Source: Leptospira brenneri
Lineage (GTDB): Bacteria > Spirochaetota > Leptospiria > Leptospirales > Leptospiraceae
Direction: 5' to 3'
Assembly (NCBI RefSeq): GCF_002812125.1
Contig: NZ_NPDQ01000001.1
Location: 186,001-250,000 of the forward strand
DNA: 64,000 nt
The translations under genes were made by a program, and so were the position numbers. Shown piece after piece: positions 1 through 9,058 of the stretch. The notes beneath the pieces are model-generated. The model ran no database searches and was not told where the DNA came from. It worked only from the letters and a program-made list of their open reading frames with translations. The stretch's first letter is position 1. Each line of letters begins with the position of its first letter.

Positions 1-1063
1 TTGCTTGGGCCAAACTTGCCATATAAGTCGCGAAACTTTCATTCAGCCAAAGTCCATTCCACCAACGCATGGTGACAAGGTTTCCGAACCACATATGTGC
101 CATTTCATGTAAAACAACATCAGAAAGATTTTCTCTTTGTGACCTAGTCATTGGTGCTCGAGATACGAAACGTTCGGAAAACGTAACTGCTCCTACATTT
201 TCCATAGCTCCAAAATTAAATTCAGGAACAATGATTTGGTCATATTTCAAAAATGGATAAGGAATTCCGAAATAAGAATTAAAAAAGGCAAACCCTTCTT
301 TGGTAAATGTAAACCAGTCTTTGGGATCTACATACTTGGCTAGAGATTTACGGACAAAAAGTCGCAAAGGAATGGATTCAAAATTATCTTCCCAAACTTG
401 ATAAGGACCTGCATGAAGTGAAAAAACATAAGTGGAAATTTTAGCTGATTCCGGAAAGGAATAAGAGATTTCATCCGGATTTGTTCCTTTGGATTGGGCA
501 TTGGGAAGGGTTGTGGAGATTACTTTCCAATTTTTAGGAACTGTTGCATTCAGTTGGAAGGTTGCCTTTAAATCAGGTTGGTCAAAACAAGGGAACATTT
601 TGTTCGCATGAAAAGCTTCGAACTGCGAATAAAGATAAACCTCTTTATCATCAGGGTCTGTGAACTTATGGAGGCCATTTCCCGTTTTTGCATAAGGGGT
701 TTCAAAGATGACAGTCAGAGTGTTGTTGCCAATCATCAAATTGTTTGATGGAAGTTGGATATGACCTTTTTGATATGGAAGGTTGGTTAGATCTTCATCG
801 TTTAGAATGATACTTTTAATTTTTCCTTCATAATAATCTAAACGAAGGTCTCGGAGTTTTTTTCCAGCAAATCGAATTTTGACCTTTCCTTCAAAATGAT
901 CCTTAGGAGTTAAATGAACATCCAATTCGTAATGGATGTCTTCTATGATTTCAAACCTGGTTTCTGCTTCACTTTGCGTTAGGTGGTAGGTTGGATTTTT
1001 CAGACGGCAATCTAAAATCAAAATGATAGATAGAAAGGAAAGAATTTGTAAGATTTTTTTCAT
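1..1063 (-). CDS. M1-family zinc aminopeptidase, putative lipoprotein (3' end outside window)
   Basis: The visible 354 residues are the N-terminal part of an M1 metallopeptidase, which removes N-terminal amino acids from peptides. The GAMEN substrate-binding motif is present (NFGAMENVGAV). It is followed by the zinc motif HEMAH at about bases 95-109 and the third ligand in WLNESFATY, with the exact HExxH-x18-E spacing. The start is an ATG at 1061-1063 preceded by GGAG. The N-terminus MKKILQILSFLSIILILDC reads as a lipoprotein signal ending at Cys19, so the enzyme probably sits on a membrane facing the periplasm or surface. It lies 15 nt after the amidase gene on the same strand, suggesting an operon of peptide/murein-degrading lipoproteins. 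The C-terminal half is beyond the window. Confidence 0.9.
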   Translation of the reverse strand, partial: MKKILQILSFLSIILILDCRLKNPTYHLTQSEAETRFEIIEDIHYELDVHLTPKDHFEGKVKIRFAGKKLRDLRLDYYEGKIKSIILNDEDLTNLPYQKGHIQLPSNNLMIGNNTLTVIFETPYAKTGNGLHKFTDPDDKEVYLYSQFEAFHANKMFPCFDQPDLKATFQLNATVPKNWKVISTTLPNAQSKGTNPDEISYSFPESAKISTYVFSLHAGPYQVWEDNFESIPLRLFVRKSLAKYVDPKDWFTFTKEGFAFFNSYFGIPYPFLKYDQIIVPEFNFGAMENVGAVTFSERFVSRAPMTRSQRENLSDVVLHEMAHMWFGNLVTMRWWNGLWLNESFATYMASLAQA

Positions 1064-1078
1064 AGAAGCTCCGTCTCG

Positions 1079-2503
1079 TTATGGTTGAAAATTACGATAT
1101 AATATGGCCCAGTCGATGGACTTTCGATTTTTCCATTCTGGTTCGCTATAGTATTTGCCACCAATTGAATTTAGGATCATTTCCATATATTCTTCACCCG
1201 GATCAAAGTCTTTTGCGTTTAAGAAAATGGAACCACCCCATTTTTTTTTGGCCTGGGTATGGCTAAAAACACCAGATAAATCTTCTAGTTTTTCATTGGA
1301 GAGAGGGATCTTGTATTTGGTAGTGAGTTCCGTGACAAGGTCTTTGACTGTTTGGATTTGTTCTGGTTGTTTTAGAAGTTCTTCGGTATCTTTGGCAACA
1401 ATTTCGATTTGGATACAGTTATCGTTTGTACCGGTTGCTGCTGCTGCTCTATCTTCCAAAACATCGACTAATTGGTAAGCCTTTCCATTGTTATCAATCA
1501 TGATAGATGCGGTTAGGTTACGAGCTTCTAGTGTGCGAAGTGATTTAAAATATTCAGAGATGGCCGTGTAATGTAAAACCACGCAAGAAGGATTGATTTT
1601 TCCACGGAAAGTATACTTCACTCTGTATTCTTCTGGGGTGAATCCTTTTTCATCTTTTTCAATCTTTGAGAAAATGATTTTTTCTGGTTTGGTGATTCCT
1701 CTTCCATTAGTGGGTTTGAAGGTTTCTTTTAAAATGTCTTTGTTTTCTTTTTTTAAGACCCAACCAGTGACAAAACGATCTTTCCAATCATCTTCTTCGT
1801 AAAATTTCCCATCAATCTCAGAAAGGATTTGTTTAAGAGCAAGTTCACTCCCGCAAGGAGAAAAATCCACGAAACCACCAAATCTTCGTTTGGTTTGATT
1901 GTGAGTGAAAACTCCTTTTTTAGAAATGACATCATAATTAGATTTTGGAATGTCTAGTTCTTCTGTTAGATAAGAAATGATTTGGTTTAAACTTCCGCGT
2001 TGTTTGCGGTTGTTGTATAAAGTTTCTTGAGTGCCTTCGTAAACAATATGAATGGATTCTAAATCAATTCCTGGTGCGGCCGACCATTCATGGTTTAAAA
2101 AATTAGGATCTCCCAAAATATTTCCATCGGAGTCTACATAAACGTGGAATAAAAAATCATTACTCGCCGAAAGTCGAAAGAAGTCAGAGAATTTTCTTTT
2201 TCCAGAATTGTGTAAGACGATAGCGGAAACAGATTTTGGATCTCTTCCTTTAGAAAGATGGTTCCATTTAACGTTCTTGATCGACTCTAGTTCGCTATAA
2301 GAGACCAAACCGGAAATGCGGATGGATGGATAGTCTGGAGCCTTTCGAAAAATACCAATACATCCGTTGAAAATAAGGAAAATGAGTGATAAATTTACAA
2401 GTTTCTGACACAATGGGTTCCAAAATAGAACAAGGACAAGAGACTTGGAGCCGTATACACCCTTTATCCTATCGCGAAATCGTTTCTTAAAGTTTTCTCT
2501 CAA
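1079..2503 (-). CDS. Lipoprotein with two tandem amidase_2/PGRP-like domains
   Basis: This probably cleaves the amide bond between N-acetylmuramic acid and the peptide in peptidoglycan. Two copies of the amidase_2 fold are visible. Copy 1 (about residues 85-245) has VLHNSG and FTHNQTKRRFGG, with a probable third zinc ligand in FSPCGSE. Copy 2 (about 300-465) has VLHYTA, FSHTQAKKKWGG and KDFDPGEE. The third ligand therefore looks like Cys in copy 1, as in PGRP/T7 lysozyme, and Asp in copy 2, as in AmiD. The longest frame starts with TTG at 2503. An internal TTG at 2413 would give MCQKLVNLSLIFLIFNGC, a much better lipoprotein signal, and would reduce the overlap with the divergent gene. The internal start is my preference, with modest support. 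Confidence 0.8.
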   Translation of the reverse strand: MRENFKKRFRDRIKGVYGSKSLVLVLFWNPLCQKLVNLSLIFLIFNGCIGIFRKAPDYPSIRISGLVSYSELESIKNVKWNHLSKGRDPKSVSAIVLHNSGKRKFSDFFRLSASNDFLFHVYVDSDGNILGDPNFLNHEWSAAPGIDLESIHIVYEGTQETLYNNRKQRGSLNQIISYLTEELDIPKSNYDVISKKGVFTHNQTKRRFGGFVDFSPCGSELALKQILSEIDGKFYEEDDWKDRFVTGWVLKKENKDILKETFKPTNGRGITKPEKIIFSKIEKDEKGFTPEEYRVKYTFRGKINPSCVVLHYTAISEYFKSLRTLEARNLTASIMIDNNGKAYQLVDVLEDRAAAATGTNDNCIQIEIVAKDTEELLKQPEQIQTVKDLVTELTTKYKIPLSNEKLEDLSGVFSHTQAKKKWGGSIFLNAKDFDPGEEYMEMILNSIGGKYYSEPEWKNRKSIDWAILYRNFQP

Positions 2504-2951
2504 ATGTTTTGCCCTAACCGCAGTTTCGATTCATGGAGTGAATTGTGGTCCTGGACTGAACACTCCTCCTCTTAGGGGAATTTCTCCAGAACAATATCAC
2601 AGTTTTCGTAGCTTGCAAGAAGTCTTCCTCCAAGACAACCCCATTCCTAATTTTGATTTAGGATTGGCATTGGATAATTATGTGTACGGACATCCCTATC
2701 CCATTGAAACAGAAAGCGTTATACAACTGTTAGCTAGTGTGCCTTCTTCTATTTTGGCAGCAATGGCCCTTGATTTTTCTTTTACACCAATTGTAAAACT
2801 ACCTATGGAGGAGAGGATCAAACGATTACAAGAATGGAAACATTCTTCTCTTGGTCTCAAACGTGGTGTTTATGCCATCCTCAGGCAAATATCATTTTTC
2901 CTTTTAAGTTCCGACAAAGAGTACCAAAAATTTGTCGGTTATATCCAATAA
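2445..2951 (+). CDS. Small exported protein, probable partner of the GMC oxidoreductase
   Basis: I do not recognise this 168-residue protein by family. The N-terminus (LSRNRFLKFSLKCFALTAVS then GVNC) resembles a Tat- or lipoprotein-type signal, but the twin arginine is RNR instead of RR. The rest is helical with no clear motif. It ends 10 nt before the ATG of a GMC oxidoreductase. Membrane-bound GMC dehydrogenases often have a small Tat-exported helper subunit just upstream, so this is probably such a subunit; that is inference. The TTG start at 2445 has AGGA 8 nt upstream. An ATG at 2413 in another frame reads about 25 residues and stops, which could mean a frameshifted N-terminus. Confidence 0.65.
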   Translation: MEPYTPFILSRNRFLKFSLKCFALTAVSIHGVNCGPGLNTPPLRGISPEQYHSFRSLQEVFLQDNPIPNFDLGLALDNYVYGHPYPIETESVIQLLASVPSSILAAMALDFSFTPIVKLPMEERIKRLQEWKHSSLGLKRGVYAILRQISFFLLSSDKEYQKFVGYIQ

Positions 2952-2961
2952 GGCGGACAAT

Positions 2962-4569
2962 ATGGGAATTCCTTTTTTTAACGAAAAAATCATCACTCCA
3001 AAGAAACATTCTGAAATCATCAAAGAAAACAAAATTCAAGATGGGACATGGGAACTGAGTGCTGACGTTGTCATCATTGGTTCTGGTGCTGGTGGAGCCG
3101 TAGCCGCAAGTGAGCTGGCACGAAATGGCTGGAAGGTAGTTCTGATTGAAGAAGGAAGTTACTTCACACCAGCGCAGTTCAATTCGGATGAATTCATATC
3201 CCAAGCAAGGCTTTACCGTGATGCAGGATTCATCGTCACCGAAGAACAAACTTTATCCATTTTGCAAGGTAGGAGTATTGGTGGATCCACAACTATCAAT
3301 TGGCAAACTTCACTATACCCACCTGACTATGTAACTACAGAATGGAGTGAACGATTTGGATGGCAGGGATATTCAAGAGAAGAAATGGATTCTTTTGTTA
3401 CAGAAGTTCATGAAAGACTCGGTGTTCATGAAGTTCCCAACCATTTAGTCAATGCGAATAATAACGTACTTCGTGTTGGTGGGAAAAAGATTGGTCTCAA
3501 CCCACAAGTACTTCGAAATAACAATCGCGGTTGTATCGGTCTTGGTCGTTGTGGACTCGGTTGTCCAATCAACGCAAAACAATCTGCGTTTTTAACTTGG
3601 ATTCCCGATGCTATTGAAGCCGGCGCTATAGTTGTTTCGAATATGCGAGCAGCAAAAATCAAAGAAGGGAAAATCAAAACGGTGATTGCTGAATTTACTC
3701 CTGATGCTTATGAAACGGCGCCCAAGGAAGTCATCGAAATGATGGAGATTAAGGCACCAGTTGTGATTGTGAGTGCTGGTGCCATCGAAGGCCCTGCTCT
3801 TTTACAAAGAAGTGGGATCGGCAATGGTTGGGTGGGTCGAAATTTAAAAGTCCATCCAACTTCTACTATCTTTGGAAAGTTTGATTCAGAGATCAAAATG
3901 TTCCAAGGCCCACCACAATCCATTGTGATCAAAGACGGTCATAATCAAAATGGAACAGGTTATGGTTATTGGTTAGAGGCAGCTCCTTATAGACCTACAC
4001 TTGCTTCTTCACTGGTTCCTTTTTACGGCAAACAACAGTTTGATGTTATGAAAGACTTCACCAAATACAATGCAGGAATTGTTCTCGTTCGTGATGGGGC
4101 GGATGGGGAAGCGAATGCCAGTGTCAAATATAGTTTGGGAAGAAGAAAGGTCTATTTTGAACTAACACCTACAGACGGTCTCAATATGCTTCGGGGGCTA
4201 AAAGCTCTGGCAGAAGTGACAGTGGCTGCGGGTGCAAAAGAACTCGTTTTTCCTTTTACACGGTTTACAGAGCCTTACAAGGTCACTGGAAATGACAATT
4301 TTGAATGGATTTTGAAAGAAAGTACGAGGCCAGGAGATCTAACCGTCGGTTCTGCGCATCCGCACGGGTCCATCCAATCGGCAAACGATCCAGAGAAGGG
4401 TGCTGTTGATTTAAATTTGGAAATTTATGGTCATAAAAACATATTTGTCATGGATGCCTCAGTTTATCCTACAGGCCTTTCGGTGAACCCACAAATAACG
4501 ACAATGAGTATTGTTCTCAGAGCTGCAAGAAATCTGGCGACACAGAAAGAAGAAAGAACAAAGATCTAA
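2962..4569 (+). CDS. GMC-family FAD-dependent oxidoreductase
   Basis: A 535-residue flavoenzyme of the glucose-methanol-choline family, which oxidises alcohol groups. The N-terminal Rossmann motif VVIIGSGAGGAVAASELA binds FAD. A second FAD-contact region is GRSIGGSTTIN. The C-terminal block contains SAHPHGS and MDASVYPTGLSVNPQ with the usual catalytic His/Asn region. A Cys-rich insert (GCIGLGRCGLGCPINAK) resembles the long-chain alcohol oxidase/cholesterol oxidase-like branch. I chose the ATG at 2962 because AAGGCGG lies about 5 nt upstream. A longer frame from 2932 would overlap the preceding gene. The substrate cannot be told from sequence; the small exported upstream gene suggests a membrane-associated complex. 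Confidence 0.88.
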   Translation: MGIPFFNEKIITPKKHSEIIKENKIQDGTWELSADVVIIGSGAGGAVAASELARNGWKVVLIEEGSYFTPAQFNSDEFISQARLYRDAGFIVTEEQTLSILQGRSIGGSTTINWQTSLYPPDYVTTEWSERFGWQGYSREEMDSFVTEVHERLGVHEVPNHLVNANNNVLRVGGKKIGLNPQVLRNNNRGCIGLGRCGLGCPINAKQSAFLTWIPDAIEAGAIVVSNMRAAKIKEGKIKTVIAEFTPDAYETAPKEVIEMMEIKAPVVIVSAGAIEGPALLQRSGIGNGWVGRNLKVHPTSTIFGKFDSEIKMFQGPPQSIVIKDGHNQNGTGYGYWLEAAPYRPTLASSLVPFYGKQQFDVMKDFTKYNAGIVLVRDGADGEANASVKYSLGRRKVYFELTPTDGLNMLRGLKALAEVTVAAGAKELVFPFTRFTEPYKVTGNDNFEWILKESTRPGDLTVGSAHPHGSIQSANDPEKGAVDLNLEIYGHKNIFVMDASVYPTGLSVNPQITTMSIVLRAARNLATQKEERTKI

Positions 4570-4622
4570 ATTTTTTCCAAAAATCCCTTTCATTCCCATG
4601 GGTTCCAACTAGTTTGGAATCC

Positions 4623-6197
4623 GTGCGGAAATATCTTTCCTTAGTTTTTACTTTTGTAATCCTTCAAACTACACTCTTCGCGATCGACAGTGATGCAATG
4701 AAAGAAGGGAAAAAAGCTTTTTCAAAAAAAGCTTATGGCGAAGCGATTAAAAAATTTACTAAACACACCGACTCACACCCGCAAGACGGTGAAGCGTATA
4801 TGTATTTGGGTTATATTTATGAATATAAAAAAGATTACCCCAAATCCATTCAAAACTTCAGAAGAGCTGCCGATTTGGATTTGAACAAAGACCAAAGAAA
4901 AACAGTCCTTCTTAAATTAGCACTTTTTTTTAATTACCACCAAGATTGGAATTTATCAGCAACATACTCTTCTCGGTATTTGAAATATGACCCTAAAAAC
5001 GAAGAGGTCCAAAAAATTTATAACCGAGCTGTAGGAAACAAAGGGAATCCATCTTCTTCGCAATCCTATGTTCAACCGGTCAAACAAGAGACAAAACATT
5101 CGGAAACAAAACAAACAGAACCTAAAAAAGAAAATTCCAAAAAACAAGAAGAGGTTTCTGAAGACTCAGAGAATACAAAACCGAGTGAGTACTACGAACA
5201 AGTTTTGGTTAACCAACCTAATTTAGAAGATGTTCGTTGGGATTATGTTTTGGCTTTATTTGAAGAAAAAAAATACGACAAAGCAGAAATTAACCTTAAA
5301 ACTCTAATCGAAAAAAATCCATCCAGATCTAGATACCATTACAAATTGGGAATTGTCAAACTCAGACAAGATGATCCTAAATCTGCAATTGAATCGTTTG
5401 AACGTGCCAAAAAAAATCCATTTTCAAAAGATACCAATGTATTTTTGTACTATGTATATTTAAATGAAGGAATCGCCTTTCAAAAGTTAGCCGAAGTTGA
5501 TAAAGCGGAAAATTCTTTCCAACAAGCCTACAAACAATTACAAAAAGACCCGCCACTTTTGGCACTAGCAAGATTGTATGAACAAAAATCGGATTGGGAA
5601 AATTGTATTTCTTCTGCAGACAAAGCTTTGTCTTTGAATCCAAACCAAGTGGAATCCCATATGTTTCGTTTTGTTTGTATGTTTGAAGCAGGAAAACGAA
5701 CTAAAAAATTCGATACAAGTTTTGCAAAGTATTCTGAATTCATTGATTCTAAGTTTTCTGATTTATCCCAAACCCCTGAAAAATACCAGGTGGGATTTAT
5801 CAAACTCGCAAGACGTTATACAGAAACGAATGCTTTTGAAAAAGCAGAGACATACTTTTCTATTTTGGAAAAAGATCCTGTTCGTGCCGAGTCTCGTGAG
5901 TTTTTATTCTATCGTGGACGAAATTATTTTTATTCCGGTAAGGTAGACACTGCGATTGCCGTCTTACAAAAAGTTACGGGTTCTTCCTCGGGACATTATT
6001 TACTCGCTAGATGTTATTCAAAAAAAGGGGACATTCCCAAAACGAAGGAACAATTTAAATTAGCGGCGGATTTAAAACCAGAGTATTGGACTTCTGAGTC
6101 TTTAGAAAAAGATTTTAAAGATGTTTGGAAAGATTCTTCCTTTCGTGAATTCATTCAAACAAAAGCAGGCACTGCGAGTGCTCAAAATCAACCATAA
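4623..6197 (+). CDS. Exported TPR-repeat protein
   Basis: About 524 residues. The N-terminus MRKYLSLVFTFVILQTTLFA reads as a signal peptide, followed by tetratricopeptide repeats. One N-terminal block is seen (GEAYMYLGYIYEYKKDYPKSIQNFRRAADL) and several from about residue 205 on. Between them is a low-complexity Lys/Glu/Gln/Ser linker (about residues 150-195). TPR domains act as protein-protein scaffolds; no enzymatic motif is seen. I chose GTG 4623 because it places the signal peptide at the start; TTG 4614 in the same frame is an alternative. It follows the GMC oxidoreductase by about 50 nt and may be transcribed with it. The partner is unknown. Confidence 0.8.
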   Translation: MRKYLSLVFTFVILQTTLFAIDSDAMKEGKKAFSKKAYGEAIKKFTKHTDSHPQDGEAYMYLGYIYEYKKDYPKSIQNFRRAADLDLNKDQRKTVLLKLALFFNYHQDWNLSATYSSRYLKYDPKNEEVQKIYNRAVGNKGNPSSSQSYVQPVKQETKHSETKQTEPKKENSKKQEEVSEDSENTKPSEYYEQVLVNQPNLEDVRWDYVLALFEEKKYDKAEINLKTLIEKNPSRSRYHYKLGIVKLRQDDPKSAIESFERAKKNPFSKDTNVFLYYVYLNEGIAFQKLAEVDKAENSFQQAYKQLQKDPPLLALARLYEQKSDWENCISSADKALSLNPNQVESHMFRFVCMFEAGKRTKKFDTSFAKYSEFIDSKFSDLSQTPEKYQVGFIKLARRYTETNAFEKAETYFSILEKDPVRAESREFLFYRGRNYFYSGKVDTAIAVLQKVTGSSSGHYLLARCYSKKGDIPKTKEQFKLAADLKPEYWTSESLEKDFKDVWKDSSFREFIQTKAGTASAQNQP

Positions 6198-6281
6198 ACA
6201 AATACATTTTTGTTTTCGTATTACTTGGAATTTTTTAGAAAATTATCCTCGGACAGAAACGCCCGAGGTTTCAATTCGGAC

Positions 6282-6998
6282 TTAGTCTTCCTTAGAATCC
6301 TTTCCGGAACCTGGACTTTTGAACAAATCGGCTCTTAGTTTTTTAAAGGTATCTACGGAAATCTGTCCGGGGGCTTTTGGCTCACCTAATGTCATATAGG
6401 TGAAAGAAGAGTGAAATTTATCGCCAAATACTCGTGAAATAATTCCGAGTTCTCCCATACAAATTCCAATCATCGTATTCGACTTGGATAAAAGTTTAAT
6501 ATCATTTAAAAAATCAGCCGTTTCTTCAATGTCTTCTGGGGTAATTGCAAATTTGAAGATAGGATTTTTCTTTTTTACTGGTTTTGCTTTGTTAATGAAA
6601 TTTGTCATTTCATTCGCAAGGATAGATTTCTTAAAGGAATGGTAGGAATAGATAATTCTATAATTTAGAGTTTCGTAATTACGAAAGATAGTATCTTCAC
6701 GATTCAATTCAATATCAAGGTAGTTGGCATTGTCATTGAAGTCTTTTAGGATTCCTTCCACATCCTCATGGAAAAGTTTTACGTAAGATCGGACACTACT
6801 GTCTTCTGCTCTTCTATATGTAAAAAGTACAGGTAAACCAAGCGCTTTTAGTTTCTTTTTCATTTCCTTTTGGATGTAGTTTCGAGAAAAAAGATCCAAC
6901 CGGACTTCGATGACATCGACCTCTTTTACATCTTTTTTTTGTAAATGGCGAAGTTCATCTTCACCAACAGAGGCTATGATTTTATAAGATTCTGGCAT
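6282..6998 (-). CDS. aroD: 3-dehydroquinate dehydratase, type I
   Basis: Third step of the shikimate pathway: 3-dehydroquinate to 3-dehydroshikimate through a Schiff base. The 238-residue length fits the type I family. Visible signatures are VIEVRLDLF near the N-terminus, the catalytic His in IYSYHSF (about residue 119), the Schiff-base Lys in IFKFAIT (about residue 149), and the C-terminal substrate loop GEPKAPGQIS. It is the last gene of a minus-strand operon, 6 nt after kdsD. aroC, a later gene of the same pathway, lies divergently on the other side of this operon. Confidence 0.93.
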   Translation of the reverse strand: MPESYKIIASVGEDELRHLQKKDVKEVDVIEVRLDLFSRNYIQKEMKKKLKALGLPVLFTYRRAEDSSVRSYVKLFHEDVEGILKDFNDNANYLDIELNREDTIFRNYETLNYRIIYSYHSFKKSILANEMTNFINKAKPVKKKNPIFKFAITPEDIEETADFLNDIKLLSKSNTMIGICMGELGIISRVFGDKFHSSFTYMTLGEPKAPGQISVDTFKKLRADLFKSPGSGKDSKED

Positions 6999-7004
6999 GA
7001 TAAT

Positions 7005-7979
7005 TTAAAGTCCTTTTTGTAATAAATCGTGAAGGGAGATCATTCCGACAAACTTACCTGTTTCATCCACTACGGGAGCTACTGAAATAGGTCTTTCTCT
7101 ACTTTCCATTTTGATTAAAACATCGTATGCTTTTTCCTCTGGTCGGAAACTACTTGGATTTGCATTCATCATTTCTTTTGCAGTGACAGTGGGTAAAAGT
7201 GTGTTTTTAGTCAGATACTTTCGAATGTCGTAGTCAGTAATAAGACCCAAAAGTTTGGAATTTGAATCCACAACACCTGTGGCACCAATTCCTTTTTCTG
7301 TAATCTCTTTGAGAATGGTTTCAAGATTAGCATCTAAAGAAATAGATGCGTTTCTATCTCCTTTTCGCATAACATCAGATAGATACAAAGAAAGTCGTTT
7401 TCCTAACCTTCCCGCGGGATGGTATAAGGCAAAATCATTGGCTTGAAAGTTTTTTAGTTCCATTAGTGCGACTGCTATGGCATCACCAAGAACTAGTGCA
7501 ATGGTTGTACTTGAAGTGGGAGCAAGATCCAAAGGGCAGGCTTCTTTTAATACAGGAGTGATGATGACTACGTCGGAAAGGGAAGCTAATTTAGATTTGG
7601 CATTAGCGGTGATTCCAACGATTTTAGCGCCAATTTTGCGAAGTGTTGGTAAGATATAGTTAAGTTCTTCTGATTCCCCACTTTTGCCAATGGCAAGGAC
7701 TACATCATTAGGTCCGACGATCCCAGAGTCACCGTGTGAGGCATCTGTCGGGTGCAAAAAATATGCAGAGGTTCCTGTAGAGGAAAGTGTATGGGAAATT
7801 TTTTTGGCAATGTCACCTGATTTGCCAACACCTGTGACGATCACCTTACCTGTTGATTTTAAAATGAGATCGATACAATCTTTAACGGAAGGATCGAGTT
7901 GATCACGAAAGTGAACGAGTGATGAAATTTCATCATCGAGTGCCTGTTTTACGATTGATATAGTATCTTTTTCTTTCAT
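7005..7979 (-). CDS. kdsD: Arabinose-5-phosphate isomerase (SIS + two CBS domains)
   Basis: Converts ribulose-5-phosphate to arabinose-5-phosphate, the first committed step to the LPS sugar Kdo. The sugar-isomerase (SIS) domain spans about residues 35-165. It includes VIVTGVGKSGDIAKKI, the HPTDASHGDSG stretch typical of KdsD, and AIGKSGESEELN. Two CBS domains follow (about 205-262 and 270-324). The total of 324 residues matches the family. The start overlaps the stop of the NusG-like gene by 4 nt (ATGA), indicating translational coupling. The neighbour aroD feeds a different pathway that also uses phosphoenolpyruvate and a sugar phosphate. Confidence 0.92.
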   Translation of the reverse strand: MKEKDTISIVKQALDDEISSLVHFRDQLDPSVKDCIDLILKSTGKVIVTGVGKSGDIAKKISHTLSSTGTSAYFLHPTDASHGDSGIVGPNDVVLAIGKSGESEELNYILPTLRKIGAKIVGITANAKSKLASLSDVVIITPVLKEACPLDLAPTSSTTIALVLGDAIAVALMELKNFQANDFALYHPAGRLGKRLSLYLSDVMRKGDRNASISLDANLETILKEITEKGIGATGVVDSNSKLLGLITDYDIRKYLTKNTLLPTVTAKEMMNANPSSFRPEEKAYDVLIKMESRERPISVAPVVDETGKFVGMISLHDLLQKGL

Positions 7980-8515
7980 GTGATTAATTCCTCCCAGGCT
8001 AAGTCATCAAATTTGACTTCATAAGAAAACACGGTTTCTATACCTGGAAACCTGAGTACAACTAAGGTTTTATTTTTAACTTTTAAAATTTCCATTGTTT
8101 TGCCGGCAAAGGAACCACCGATGATACGAACCATTTTCCCTTTCTCCAAAACAGACTCCGGGCTTACTTTTAATGAATCCGAATATTTTTGCAGACCTTC
8201 TTCCAATAAGTCCAAGTCATTTTGGCTGACAGTAGCTGGTTTGCCCTTATGAAATACAAAGTGATGGGAACCTGGTAATTGGAGGACTTTATTTTTATCC
8301 TGCCAGAAGACAATTTTTACAAAAATATAAGAAGGAAGGATCGGGACGTGGATCCATTTGAATCGATCCGTCCATTTTTTCCTTTCTTTCCGGATGGGGA
8401 GGTAATTTTCCAAATGATATTTTTTTAGAAGTTCGCTTAGTTTTTTTTCCGCTCTGGGTTTTGTATACACAATGTACCAAGCGCTTTCTTCAATGGGGGG
8501 ATTAGTCTCGGACAT
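7976..8515 (-). CDS. NusG-family specialised transcription antiterminator (RfaH/UpxY-like)
   Basis: A 179-residue NusG paralogue. The NGN domain covers about residues 10-105 (AWYIVYTKPRAEKKLSELLK, HVPILPSYIFVKI). A C-terminal KOW-type domain follows (MVRIIGGSFAGKTMEILK). Housekeeping NusG normally sits with secE/rplK, which are not here, so this is probably an operon-specific factor of the RfaH/UpxY/LoaP type. Such factors bind elongating RNA polymerase and prevent termination in long, often cell-envelope operons. The gene overlaps kdsD by 4 nt and the TonB-like gene by 14 nt. Which operon it controls cannot be told here. Confidence 0.8.
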   Translation of the reverse strand: MSETNPPIEESAWYIVYTKPRAEKKLSELLKKYHLENYLPIRKERKKWTDRFKWIHVPILPSYIFVKIVFWQDKNKVLQLPGSHHFVFHKGKPATVSQNDLDLLEEGLQKYSDSLKVSPESVLEKGKMVRIIGGSFAGKTMEILKVKNKTLVVLRFPGIETVFSYEVKFDDLAWEELIT

Positions 8516-8999
8516 CTAAACGGAACCTAATGGGTAGAACAAATTCTTTACCTTTGGAATATTGGAACTGCCAATCGGCAAGTTGCCGACGCACTTGTTT
8601 ATCAAAGACCTCATACCGGCATGGCGTGACCACTGCAATTTTTTCCAAGGAACCATCTTCTTTTACGACAAGTTTGTAAACACAAACATCTTCTAATTTC
8701 TGTTCCAAGGCCAAGGCCGGATAACTGAGACAATTTTGAAATTCGGTGATTTCGTCTTCTAGGGTCTTCGTTCCATCATTTGTGGAAGGATTACCAGAGG
8801 AAGAGGGAGCGGATTTTCCAAGGCCTGAAGAAAATTGCATACGAATGGAGGAAACGGCTCCCCCTTCTTTCAGATGGAAGAGGGAGGAATCTATGTCACT
8901 TTGAAGGTTATAGCCAATGAGAGCTGATAAAACCAAAAGATGAGATCCAAAAGCAATGGCGAGAGCCTTATATTTCGAACCTTCAAAGAGAATGTGCAT
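8502..8999 (-). CDS. Short TonB-like energy transducer
   Basis: From the ATG at 8999 the product has a short cytoplasmic head, one membrane helix ([19 protein letters not shown]), a Ser/Gly/Asn-rich spacer, and a C-terminal TonB-type domain. That domain begins [10 protein letters not shown], continues as [18 protein letters not shown], and ends with [15 protein letters not shown]. TonB proteins pass proton-motive energy to outer-membrane receptors, of which this window has two. The usual Pro-rich spacer is absent and the protein is short. The frame can be extended upstream to a TTG at 9068, which would overlap the divergent aroC start; the ATG gives the more typical topology. No ExbB/ExbD genes are adjacent. 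Confidence 0.68.
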   Translation of the reverse strand: MHILFEGSKYKALAIAFGSHLLVLSALIGYNLQSDIDSSLFHLKEGGAVSSIRMQFSSGLGKSAPSSSGNPSTNDGTKTLEDEITEFQNCLSYPALALEQKLEDVCVYKLVVKEDGSLEKIAVVTPCRYEVFDKQVRRQLADWQFQYSKGKEFVLPIRFRLDVRD

Positions 9000-9058
9000 T
9001 CCAAGTTCACGAAAAACTTTATTGGAGAGAATGCAATCTCCATTTTCATTGTCCGTAT

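Noticed and set aside
2413..2490. Separate short gene starting at ATG 2413
   Set aside because: Only 25 codons, no ribosome-binding site, and better explained as the possible frameshifted N-terminus of the next gene.
7976..8515. Housekeeping nusG
   Set aside because: Context is not secE-nusG-rplK and the sequence fits a specialised NusG paralogue better.
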